Of a stretch of DNA of 64,000 bases, positions 1 through 8,349 are shown one piece after another. This stretch comes from Planctomycetales bacterium (GTDB lineage: Bacteria > Planctomycetota > Planctomycetia > Planctomycetales > Planctomycetaceae), in NCBI GenBank assembly GCA_028285345.1, contig JANQPT010000014.1:310001-374000 (forward strand), read 5' to 3'. The notes beneath the pieces were generated by a model. That model was not told the DNA's origin, ran no database searches, and saw only the letters and a list, made by a program, of their open reading frames with translations. Every line of letters begins with the position of its first letter. The stretch's first letter is position 1. A program made the translations under genes and the position numbers.

Positions 1-481
1 TCATCCACAACAAGTTGCAGTGCAATACAACCGGCTTGCCGGTCAGCCCGTCGGTGTAATCGCTGACCAACCCTTCCAACGCCAGCGGATGCGAGCCCCG
101 CAGTCCGCCGTTGGCGAAAACGACTTCGTCCTGGTTCTCATTTAAGAAGTGCGTGAGCGTATCATCGACATGCACGTATTGCCCCCAAACCACGGAATCA
201 CCGATCAGCAACAGATGGTTCCGCTCTAATTCTGTCTGCACGAATCGTTGGTAGAGCCAATAGTCGTCGCTGTTCTTTCGGGGAATCCGATAATCGGCGC
301 CGGGATCGAAGACTTCCACCTGCGACCAGATTCTGGGCAGACCGATCACCAGCGAAATGACGATCACCGCGACGATTGCCCATTCCGACATCGACAGCCG
401 GATCGAATTCGACGACAGAAAATCGTCCTCTGTACCGGTGGCAGCAGCGGCTGACGCGTGTTCTGAATTCTCGGCAGCCAT
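1..481 (-). CDS. SGNH/GDSL-like membrane-anchored protein, partner of MBOAT (partial, C-terminus outside window)
   Basis: The reading frame starts at ATG 481 and is open to the window edge, giving the first 160 residues only. After a short polar N-terminus there is one hydrophobic segment (about residues 33-48), then a soluble part with LLIGDSVVWGQ (about residues 94-104). This resembles block I of SGNH hydrolases, with the Ser of GDS as putative nucleophile. The start lies 13 bp after the stop of the MBOAT gene on the same strand, so the two are probably co-transcribed. Known systems such as AlgI with AlgJ/AlgX pair an MBOAT membrane protein with an SGNH-fold protein to O-acetylate exopolysaccharide. 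That role is inferred here. The catalytic Asp-His block would lie beyond the window and was not seen. Confidence 0.75.
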   Translation of the reverse strand, partial: MAAENSEHASAAAATGTEDDFLSSNSIRLSMSEWAIVAVIVISLVIGLPRIWSQVEVFDPGADYRIPRKNSDDYWLYQRFVQTELERNHLLLIGDSVVWGQYVHVDDTLTHFLNENQDEVVFANGGLRGSHPLALEGLVSDYTDGLTGKPVVLHCNLLWM

Positions 482-494
482 CACATCAATCTCA

Positions 495-1877
495 CTAAAA
501 TTGAAAATAGATAAACGCTTCGCCGCTCTTTTCGGATCCCGGCACAATCAGCAAGTACATGATCATGCCCACGACCAAAGCGACACGGACGGGAGAGAAC
601 TCAAGCAGTCGTCGCAGACGCGATTCGTACGCGAATTGATACAGCCAAATGCCCCCGACCAACCCGAGCGCCAACATCGGAAATGCCGGGTCGTACCACC
701 GGAAGCCAAATATCCGCGAAACAATCAACCAAGCGTCGTTCAGGTTTTCGGCCCGGAAAAAGATCCACGCGAAACAGACGAAAGCGAACACCAACAGCTG
801 TTTCAAAAAGCGGGGAAATCGCTCCCGGTAGAAATACGTTCGCTCCGCGCGGCGAGTCGTCATCGCGGCGACGCCGTGCAGCGCGCCCCAGATCAGAAAC
901 GTCCAATTTGCGCCGTGCCAAAACCCGGAAACCACCATCGTCAAAAACAAATTGCGATACGTCGCCGCCGCTCCGTGACGATTGCCGCCCAGCGGAATGT
1001 AAACGTAATCCCGAAACCAGGTCGAGAGGCTGATGTGCCACCGCGACCAAAAATCGCCCAGACTGTCCGCCAAATACGGATTATTGAAGTTCTGCATCAG
1101 TTGGATCCCCATCGCCCGGGCAATGCCGCGCGCCATGTCCGTATAGCCGCTGAAATCAAAGTAGATCTGCCAGGCGAAGGCAAAGGTTGCGGTTAACAGC
1201 GCCGTTTCGCTCGCCATCTGCGGGTTGGCGTAGATCGGATCGACATACATCGCCAGATAGTCGGCCAAAGCGACTTTCTTAAACAGCCCCACGACAAAGA
1301 GCGAGAGGCCGTCGGCGAAATCGCGTCGCGTGATCGCGGGAAACTCATTGAGCTGCGGCAGCAATTGCCGTGCTCGCTCAATTGGACCGGCCACCAGTTG
1401 CGGAAACAGGGACACAAACGCCGCAAAGCGGATGAAACTCTTTTCACGTTCGACTTCGCCGCGGTAAAAGTCGATCGTGTAGCTCATCGATTGAAACGTG
1501 AAGAACGATATCCCCACCGGCAACAGCACATCCGGCTCGGGCAGCTCATATCCGCTCCCCGCTGCCGCCAGCAGTCGATTCAAGTTGTCCGTCACAAAAC
1601 CGGCATACTTGAAAAACCCCAGCAGCCCTAAGTTATTGGCCACACTGACCGCCAGCCACAGTTTTTTATAACGGCTGCGATCCATAGCGATCACCGCCAC
1701 ATAATCGAGCAGCGTGGAATAGAGGATCAGCAGCAAATAGAGCGGATTCCACCAGCCGTAGAAGACGTACGAGGCGATGAGCAACCAGTGCAGCCAAAAG
1801 CGAGTCTTGCGCAGGCCCAGGTAGACCGCGTAGACCACGATAAAAAACAACAGGAAGATCCAAGTGTGAAATAGCAT
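495..1877 (-). CDS. MBOAT family O-acyltransferase (AlgI-like)
   Basis: Encodes a 460-residue polytopic membrane protein. Starting at ATG 1877 makes the protein begin directly with the first TM helix (MLFHTWIFLLFF); further upstream the frame encodes a non-hydrophobic Arg-rich stretch unlike the family. Family hallmarks are visible: LVAGPIERARQLLPQ, the DFSGYTDMARG region, FWSRWHISLSTWFRDYVYIPLGG, and the invariant catalytic His in SGFWHGANWTF. Length matches AlgI/PatA-type proteins (about 460-500). The known role of the family is to transfer acyl groups, usually acetyl, across the membrane to a secreted polysaccharide. The adjacent downstream SGNH-like gene fits the usual two-component arrangement. 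The actual substrate cannot be told from sequence. Confidence 0.93.
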   Translation of the reverse strand: MLFHTWIFLLFFIVVYAVYLGLRKTRFWLHWLLIASYVFYGWWNPLYLLLILYSTLLDYVAVIAMDRSRYKKLWLAVSVANNLGLLGFFKYAGFVTDNLNRLLAAAGSGYELPEPDVLLPVGISFFTFQSMSYTIDFYRGEVEREKSFIRFAAFVSLFPQLVAGPIERARQLLPQLNEFPAITRRDFADGLSLFVVGLFKKVALADYLAMYVDPIYANPQMASETALLTATFAFAWQIYFDFSGYTDMARGIARAMGIQLMQNFNNPYLADSLGDFWSRWHISLSTWFRDYVYIPLGGNRHGAAATYRNLFLTMVVSGFWHGANWTFLIWGALHGVAAMTTRRAERTYFYRERFPRFLKQLLVFAFVCFAWIFFRAENLNDAWLIVSRIFGFRWYDPAFPMLALGLVGGIWLYQFAYESRLRRLLEFSPVRVALVVGMIMYLLIVPGSEKSGEAFIYFQF

Positions 1878-2259
1878 CAGCGGGCGGTCAGGAAAATCGG
1901 GCGGGCGCCAGGGACATATCGAGGCCGAAGTCCCGGCGTGAACGATCCACCTTAGCGAACCGCAGGTCGATTCGCCAACAGACCGCCTTGCGCCGAATCT
2001 GTGCGATTCTCGCCGTTGGCGCTCTGCGGCGGCTTCCCGCGCTGGCATTACCGAGACGACATCGATACGATTTCCGACGTCATGTTAAGATTTAGCAAAC
2101 TCTGGCGAATCATTAATAAGTGACGGCGAATTTCGCCATTACGATTGGACTGCAAGCGGCCAGATTAAAGTGCCGGCGAACGAGGCTGAAACGCCTGGTC
2201 GATCTGTCGCCCCAAACTAAATCAGTGCGTCTCGAAACCAACTTTCAGGAGCATGGTCA
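1878..2259. other. Divergent intergenic region between MBOAT gene and secreted-protein gene
   Basis: About 380 bp without a credible gene. It should hold the promoters of both divergent genes. An SD-like AGGAG lies just upstream of ATG 2260. The stretch around 2085-2150 is AT-richer than its surroundings, but I could not assign a clear -35/-10 pair. Confidence 0.4.
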
Positions 2260-4179
2260 ATGAGTGTGGCCCCAAGTTTTTCCGCGGTGTTCATGTTGTT
2301 GTTTGCTGGCGGCGGATTGGGGCCGATGTTGGGATTGCCCCCCGGAGATCGGGATCCTGCACTGCTGCGTTGTCCGCCGGCGAATACGATCGTTTACTCC
2401 GAGTGGGCCGAGCGCGGTCCGGGAGCGCAAAACGCCGGTGGGATCAAAGGCCTGATCGCCGACCATGAAGTTCAGGAGTTCCTCGACAAGGTCGAAGCCG
2501 CCCTCGTCAAGGGAATGGCCGGCGAAGTCCGAAACGCGCCGCCTGAGGTGCAAGCAGCGGCCGACGCTGCGCCCCGGCTGATCCGCGTGGTGCTCAATCA
2601 TCCGGGTTGCCTCTATCTCAGCTATCAGGAGGACAACGTACTGACCGGCGACACTGCGCCGGCAATCGGCATGTCCTTTCTCCAAGGACTTCGCTTTGCG
2701 GTCATCATCAACGCCGGCAAACAGGCCGATAAGACCGCCGAGGACCTCAAGACATTGACCGCCTTTCTGCCGGAGGAAGTGCGCAAGGAATCGCTCGATC
2801 GTCAACAATTGCCGCTGCCGTTGCCCGGTGTTCCCGTGTTGGTTCACCGCCATAAGGATTACTTTCTGTTGACCGTCGGCCAAGGGGTGCTCGATCAGGC
2901 AATCGCTGCGCTGGATGGAAAGTCTAACGGTCTCGCCGAAAACGAGCGATTCCTCGCGGCAACGAAGCACGTCACGTTCGAAAAGACCGGTAGCCTGTCC
3001 TGGGTCGACATTGCCAAAATCCGCAAAATTGCGATCGAAGCGGCGGAACCGACCGGATTTGACCTTGCTGAGTGGACTGCCAAGCTGGGGATCGATTCGC
3101 TGGATTCGCACATTTCAGCCACCGGGTTGGCCAACGGCCAAATCAGTATCCGGCAGTTCCTGACAACGGACGGATCAACGAACGGGATTCTAAAACTGGC
3201 TGCCGGCCGCGCCATTACTCAGGAGGACTTCGACCACGTTCCCGCCGACGCTGACTTCCTGTTCACAATCAGTGTCAACGGCCAAAAGATTATCGATGAA
3301 GTCCGCCGCGTACTGACCGCGATCGACGAAAGGCAAGTTCAAGAATTCGACAACGCGCTGCAAGGTTTTCACGAAGCCACCGGACTTTCGCTGGAGAACG
3401 ATTTGCTCAAACCGTTCGGGGACGTCTGGACGGCATACAACAGCCCGTCGGGAGGCGGGATCCTCTTCTCCGGTCTCGTTGTTTCGCTCGAGGTTCGTGA
3501 TCTGCAGGAAGCCCGCAAGACCGTCAAAAAGGTGATGATGCTGCTCCAGCAGCAGTTGCCCGGCGTCAATCAGGGCGAGTACCGTGCCCGGGGCGTTGAA
3601 CTGAAGATGCAGTCGCTCATGGGACGCACCATTTTCTATCTCAACACCGTCGGCGACGACGACTTTCCGCTCGCACCGGCGTTCTGTCTGACCAAAGAGC
3701 GGCTGTACGTGGCGTTGCACCCGCAGAATATCAAAGCCCATCTACGATTCTCGCGCGGCAAGTTCGATCGGTTCAGCAGCAAGCTCAAGGGCGAACTGGA
3801 ACTGTCGGATGGCGACCTGCTTTGCATGACATACTGGGACGCGCCGTCGACCGCCAAGCTGCTTTACGCGATTGTCCCCTATGTGGGACAACTCGCTATG
3901 TCGCAGGTTCAATCCCATACGGAAGCGGAGATCGACATATTCGATTTGCCGTCGGCTCGGGGACTCCTCCCCTACATCGGCCCGCACGCCTCGGCGGTCT
4001 ACCGGCAGAAGGATGGGATCTACACCAGAACCACCTGCGGCCTGCCGATTCCGTTTGGGCAAAGTTTGGGATTGGTGGTTCCCTTCTTAGCTGGAGCGAC
4101 CAGCGTTCGCACCGTCGAAACCTTTGAGGCAATCGCCGAGCCGGTCCCCGCCGATGCACCGGCTGCCCCTCCTAGGTGA
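2260..4179 (+). CDS. Secreted planctomycete protein of unknown function (possibly DUF3352-like)
   Basis: A 639-residue protein with an N-terminal hydrophobic signal (MSVAPSFSAVFMLLFAGGG), suggesting export. The body is soluble with no further TM helix. It alternates short beta-like strands and helices, with a repeated theme in which a residue run such as ATGLSLENDLLKPFGDVW is followed by a Gly-rich turn and a hydrophobic strand. That pattern reminds me of the DUF3352 family of cyanobacteria and planctomycetes, but the assignment is weak. The start at 2260 is supported by AGGAG about 9 bp upstream. It converges on dsbD with a 25-bp gap. No catalytic motif was recognised, so the function is unknown. 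Confidence 0.8.
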   Translation: MSVAPSFSAVFMLLFAGGGLGPMLGLPPGDRDPALLRCPPANTIVYSEWAERGPGAQNAGGIKGLIADHEVQEFLDKVEAALVKGMAGEVRNAPPEVQAAADAAPRLIRVVLNHPGCLYLSYQEDNVLTGDTAPAIGMSFLQGLRFAVIINAGKQADKTAEDLKTLTAFLPEEVRKESLDRQQLPLPLPGVPVLVHRHKDYFLLTVGQGVLDQAIAALDGKSNGLAENERFLAATKHVTFEKTGSLSWVDIAKIRKIAIEAAEPTGFDLAEWTAKLGIDSLDSHISATGLANGQISIRQFLTTDGSTNGILKLAAGRAITQEDFDHVPADADFLFTISVNGQKIIDEVRRVLTAIDERQVQEFDNALQGFHEATGLSLENDLLKPFGDVWTAYNSPSGGGILFSGLVVSLEVRDLQEARKTVKKVMMLLQQQLPGVNQGEYRARGVELKMQSLMGRTIFYLNTVGDDDFPLAPAFCLTKERLYVALHPQNIKAHLRFSRGKFDRFSSKLKGELELSDGDLLCMTYWDAPSTAKLLYAIVPYVGQLAMSQVQSHTEAEIDIFDLPSARGLLPYIGPHASAVYRQKDGIYTRTTCGLPIPFGQSLGLVVPFLAGATSVRTVETFEAIAEPVPADAPAAPPR

Positions 4180-4204
4180 TGACGGGGATGCGGTGGTGAA
4201 AACG

Positions 4205-6655
4205 TCACCGCCGCAGCCCGTCGGTCGAGCTCACTTGTGCTGTTGGAGTCTCGGATTTGTTGACCGCTTTTTCGAGGTTCTCCAGCAGCGTGGCTTGTGT
4301 GTACAAGTCTCGTAGGACGATCGGCTGATCCGGGCGTCCGGCGGGAAAGATCACCGTCAGCGGCACGCTGATGCTCTTGAACTTGTCCAGCCAGCGTTTG
4401 ATTTCCACCGATTCACCAGTGTAGTCAGCGTAGAGCGTGACGACATCGTGTTCGTTGACGAGGTCCAATGTCTTTTGGGTGTTCAGTGCAAAGTGTTCAT
4501 TGCGCTTACAAGTTAAACACCAGTCCGCCGTGAAGTCGATCAGCACTGTCTTATTCTCTGCCAGCGATGCTTCCAGTGTTGCGCCGCTGAACGGCTGCCA
4601 GGGAAGCTCTGTTTCCCCCTTTTGGGTCAGACCATATCCGAACCAGCAGATTCCTGCAGTGAGGACGCCCGCGCTAACTCGCACCAACGTCTTGTGCCGA
4701 ATGTGCGAGTTGATGTCATACAAGTTACCGATCATCCACAGTCCCAGTGCGATTCCCAACAGCATCACTAATGCGGGAATCGTGTAAGAGTCCTGCAGAA
4801 TGTGCACGATGAAGATCACCGTCCCCATCAATACAAAACCGGCGAATTCCTTGAGCCGCACCATCCAGTTGCCCGGCTTTGGCAGCCACTTGACGGCTGC
4901 GGGAAACCAGCCGATGACCAGGTACGGCGACGCCATCCCCAACCCCATCATGCCCCACACCAGGTAGACGACCACCGCCGGCTGTGTGATCGACCAGCCC
5001 AACGTCGTTCCCAAGAACGGTCCGCTGCACGGCGTCGCCAACAACGTCGCAAAGATGCCGGTCGAAAACGCCCCCAGCAAACCTTCCTGCTGTTGTCCTC
5101 CCGCAGCCGATCCCACCATCCCGGGCATTGGAATCTCAAACACACCCAACAGGCTCAGCCCCATCGCAAACACGATGCAGGCCATGATCAGATTGAAGTT
5201 CGCATTTTGAAACAACCCGCCCCAGCCTAGTCCGAGAAACACCGCCAGCGTCGCCAACACCAAGAACACGGAGATTACGCCAAACGAGTACACAACATTC
5301 AACGCGAGAATGCGGCTGCGGTCTTCACCTGCCTGTTTCGCAAAACTCATGACCTTGATCGCGATGACCGGCAACACGCAGGGCATAAAGTTGAGGATAA
5401 ACCCACCCACAAATGCGAAAACCAGATACACCGCCAAACTTTGGTCGGTTTGATGCTCCGCCGCCGCGTAGGTCTCAGTTCCATAAAGCTGGCTTTCCTT
5501 GCGATGGGCTGCCCGCTCCTCCATGGCTTCCTCAATAAATCCGGCAGCCTTGCCTCCCTTAATTGGTCCGGAGACCGCAAGGGCCAGCGGAACCGATTTG
5601 GGCGAGTCGGTAACGGTCAGACTTCCCTCGAAAGTAAACGACACAGGAGGGTCGCAGGCCGTCTCCCGGCATGCCTGGTAGCCGGCGCGGCCAGCAATGG
5701 GGTACTCTCCCGGCTCGGCGTCGGCGGGTACTTCGATTTCACGCGACCAGACGATTTTGCCATGATGTTCCCAAACCTTTAATCCGTCGAACAGCGGCTC
5801 GTTGCGTCCTTCCGGCGGAGGTGCGACCGACCAATCGGGGCTCAATTCCAAGTGCCCCTGCTTTTCGATCCGAAGCGCCGTCGCGTAGGGGCCATTTCCG
5901 TCGGGACGGGTTTGGTCCAATCCGTAGGTATGCCATCCTTCTTCGAAATCAGCCTCGACTCGAAGTTGCACGGTTTCCCCTGGAGCGGCTTCTCCGGACG
6001 ATAGCGAAGCGGTCCACGTCGCCCCGCGATACTTGAACGTGGTTTCTTGCGGTCCCTGTTTAGCCGCCGGAGACGCGGGGGAGTCTGCCGCCGCGACCTT
6101 CAGTGAAACTGAAAACGGGGACTCACCCTGCACGCACAGCCCGCCCGCCCCATCCTTGCAAATCTGATGCGAAACTTCCCCCGCAATGACCGCTTCGCCC
6201 AGTGCAATATCATCCGGCACTTGCAGACGCCGTGAAAACGTAATCTTGCCCGTATACTCTTCGAACTCAAACGTCGTTTTGCCAACCGTCTCCGCACGCT
6301 GATGCGGCGGACGGCTGGCTGTGAAGCCTTTGCCGAGCGGGATCAATCCACTGTCATCTTCGATCTTGATAATCGTCGGGGTCGCGCCTTTTCGCGGCTG
6401 CGTCAGCGAAAATGTGTGCCAGCCCTCGGCGACCGTCGCCGTCAACTGCAGCGTCACTTCGTCGCCCGGCTTCGCTTCACTCGGAACGATCTTTGCCTCG
6501 TAAACAATCTCCTTCCCCTCCGGAACGGCCGAAGCATTCTTATTGCCGAACAGGTCGAGATTCAAATCGTCCAACTGTGCCGACGCCGGATCCGGTGCGG
6601 CAATCAATGCGCCCAAGATGACACAGACAACCAATTTGAGGCGGGAGGTGCTCAT
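4205..6655 (-). CDS. dsbD: DsbD-type thiol:disulfide interchange protein (cytochrome c biogenesis TM domain plus thioredoxin domain)
   Basis: An 816-residue protein. It has a signal peptide (MSTSRLKLVVCVILGALIAA...PASA). Two consecutive periplasmic beta-sandwich domains of the DsbD-alpha type follow (about 45-190 and 210-345, each with a GWHTF/GWHTYGLDQ-like strand). Then comes an eight-helix CcdA/DsbD core with the paired redox cysteines in NFMPCVLPV and ATPCSGPF. The C-terminal thioredoxin-like domain carries DFTADWCLTCK. All the cysteines needed to shuttle electrons from cytosolic thioredoxin to the periplasm are present. The duplicated N-terminal sandwich is more than E. coli DsbD has; planctomycete homologues and ScsB-like proteins are built similarly. 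It is divergent from the dipeptidase gene. Confidence 0.93.
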   Translation of the reverse strand: MSTSRLKLVVCVILGALIAAPDPASAQLDDLNLDLFGNKNASAVPEGKEIVYEAKIVPSEAKPGDEVTLQLTATVAEGWHTFSLTQPRKGATPTIIKIEDDSGLIPLGKGFTASRPPHQRAETVGKTTFEFEEYTGKITFSRRLQVPDDIALGEAVIAGEVSHQICKDGAGGLCVQGESPFSVSLKVAAADSPASPAAKQGPQETTFKYRGATWTASLSSGEAAPGETVQLRVEADFEEGWHTYGLDQTRPDGNGPYATALRIEKQGHLELSPDWSVAPPPEGRNEPLFDGLKVWEHHGKIVWSREIEVPADAEPGEYPIAGRAGYQACRETACDPPVSFTFEGSLTVTDSPKSVPLALAVSGPIKGGKAAGFIEEAMEERAAHRKESQLYGTETYAAAEHQTDQSLAVYLVFAFVGGFILNFMPCVLPVIAIKVMSFAKQAGEDRSRILALNVVYSFGVISVFLVLATLAVFLGLGWGGLFQNANFNLIMACIVFAMGLSLLGVFEIPMPGMVGSAAGGQQQEGLLGAFSTGIFATLLATPCSGPFLGTTLGWSITQPAVVVYLVWGMMGLGMASPYLVIGWFPAAVKWLPKPGNWMVRLKEFAGFVLMGTVIFIVHILQDSYTIPALVMLLGIALGLWMIGNLYDINSHIRHKTLVRVSAGVLTAGICWFGYGLTQKGETELPWQPFSGATLEASLAENKTVLIDFTADWCLTCKRNEHFALNTQKTLDLVNEHDVVTLYADYTGESVEIKRWLDKFKSISVPLTVIFPAGRPDQPIVLRDLYTQATLLENLEKAVNKSETPTAQVSSTDGLRR

Positions 6656-7141
6656 GGAAATTCTCGTGTTCAGCGGAGAATTGGAATGGAGGGATGCAAA
6701 TCAGGGCGGAAAACGCTTCTGCTCAGCTTGCTCGTGAATTGTCGAATCGCTCCGGAATCCGGTCTGTATACTGCATCACACACCAGCTTCATGTCGTCCT
6801 TGACCGGCCGTCGCAATCTCTAGCGGCAGTTTCAAAAGCCGGTTGCGCCTGTTTGAGAAACTTGCACAAAAGTGTCGTCGCGACGCGTCAGAGGGTTTTG
6901 AAACTACTTGTAGTGACAGCATCTTAATCGATATCGCTTTTGTCCGACAATCGGGCTTTCGCCAGCACAGACGGTCTCTCTCTAAACCGAGACTACGGTC
7001 CGGTGCCGAAAACCGCTGGATTCAAGTCGCAGCGGCAGTCCATTTCGAAAACAGCCGGTTCGCGTTATTTTAAGATATGCCGGGAAGCCTTGCGCTTCGA
7101 TCTCAATCCTTCGCTTGCTGTGGACGAAATCGACTCTGACT
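6656..7141. other. Divergent intergenic region dsbD / dipeptidase
   Basis: Roughly 490 bp separates the divergent starts of dsbD and the dipeptidase gene. Frames here give only short, unrelated peptides. AT-rich patches occur around 6920-6945 and 7065-7075, but no convincing promoter hexamers, hairpin or known RNA motif was recognised. Confidence 0.35.
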
Positions 7142-8206
7142 ATGACGTTAATCTTTGATGCACATCTCGACATGGCTTGGAACGCCTTGGAGTTCAACCG
7201 CGATTTGATGCTGCCGGTCTCTGAGATCCGCCAGTTTGAAAAGCAGTTTTCCAACATCGTGCCCGGCGAGAACACGGTCTCCTGGACGGAGTTGCGCCGA
7301 GGAAACGTATTCCTTTCAATCTGCACGCTCATCGCGCGCCTTAGTCGCAAAGAATTGCCGCGGACCTTCTACCAGTCCCGCGAAGCCGACTATGCCGCCG
7401 CGCGGGGACAGATGGCCTATTATCAGGCGCTCGTCGAGCGCGGCGAACTGCGGCTGATCAAGGACCTCGAGTCTCTCAACAACCACGTCGCGAGTTGGGA
7501 GCAAAATGGGAGCGAGAATCTGCCGCTGGGGTACATCTTGAGCATGGAGGGCAGCCAGCCGGTCCAATCACCCGAGCAGATTCATCACTGGTACGAACTC
7601 GGCATGCGGATCCTGGGTCCGTCGCACTACGGTGAAAACCCGTACTGCTTCGGCACGGGTACTCCCGGCGGATTGAAGGCGGACGGCCCCGCGCTGCTCA
7701 AGGAGATGGACAAAGCGGGCATGATTCTCGACGTTACGCACCTGGCCGACCAATCCTTTTGGGAAGCACTCGACGTTTTCCAGGGCCCGGTCTTGGCCAG
7801 CCACCACAATTGCCGCACGCTGGTCGAGTCCGACCGGCAATTGGCGGACGAGCAAATCAAAGTGCTTATCGAACGCGGAGCGGTCATCGGCGCCGCAATG
7901 GACGCCTGGATGCTGCAGCCCGGCTGGAAAAGAGGCGTGACACAGCCCAGCGACGCCTGCACGCTGGAGACGGTCGTCGATCACATCGACCACGTCTGCC
8001 AAATCGCCGGCAACACCAACCATTGCGGCATCGGCTCCGACCTCGACGGTGGCTTCGGCAAGGAGCAATCCCCCTACGATTTGGAAACCATCGCCGACTT
8101 GCACAAAGTCGGCGAGATTCTAAAAGCACGCGGCTACAGCGACGCGGACGTTGAGGGAATCATGTACCGCAACTGGGTGGAGTTCTTCCGGCGGGTATGG
8201 GCGTAA
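7142..8206 (+). CDS. Membrane dipeptidase (peptidase family M19, renal dipeptidase) homologue
   Basis: A 354-residue cytosolic protein starting at ATG 7142, so that it begins MTLIFDAHLDMAWN; the upstream in-frame TTG would add nine residues with no support. The binuclear-zinc amidohydrolase motifs of M19 are visible in order: HxD in FDAHLDM, the bridging Glu in SMEGSQPV, His in DVTHLADQSF, His in ASHHNCR, and the Asp in GIGSDLDGGFG. Length fits the family (about 320-400). Bacterial M19 enzymes hydrolyse dipeptides, including D-residue dipeptides, and related members act on other amide substrates. No operon partner is adjacent; it converges on the J-like gene. No clear SD is visible. Confidence 0.9.
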   Translation: MTLIFDAHLDMAWNALEFNRDLMLPVSEIRQFEKQFSNIVPGENTVSWTELRRGNVFLSICTLIARLSRKELPRTFYQSREADYAAARGQMAYYQALVERGELRLIKDLESLNNHVASWEQNGSENLPLGYILSMEGSQPVQSPEQIHHWYELGMRILGPSHYGENPYCFGTGTPGGLKADGPALLKEMDKAGMILDVTHLADQSFWEALDVFQGPVLASHHNCRTLVESDRQLADEQIKVLIERGAVIGAAMDAWMLQPGWKRGVTQPSDACTLETVVDHIDHVCQIAGNTNHCGIGSDLDGGFGKEQSPYDLETIADLHKVGEILKARGYSDADVEGIMYRNWVEFFRRVWA

Positions 8207-8315
8207 TCTCAAACGATGTGGTCGAGCACGTCAATCCGGCTGAAGAAGTTGATTGCTGATCGGTTTCAATACGCAGTCAGCCGATGAGCGGTTTCGATCA
8301 CAACTCCGCGCGAGC

Positions 8316-8338
8316 GACAAGTTTTGCGCCAACTTGTC
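8316..8338. terminator. Possible bidirectional hairpin between convergent genes
   Basis: A perfect 8-bp inverted repeat (GACAAGTT / AACTTGTC) with a 7-nt loop sits between two convergent stop codons. There is no strong T-run on either side, so a terminator role rests mainly on position. Confidence 0.3.
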
Positions 8339-8349
8339 TGTGCCGACCG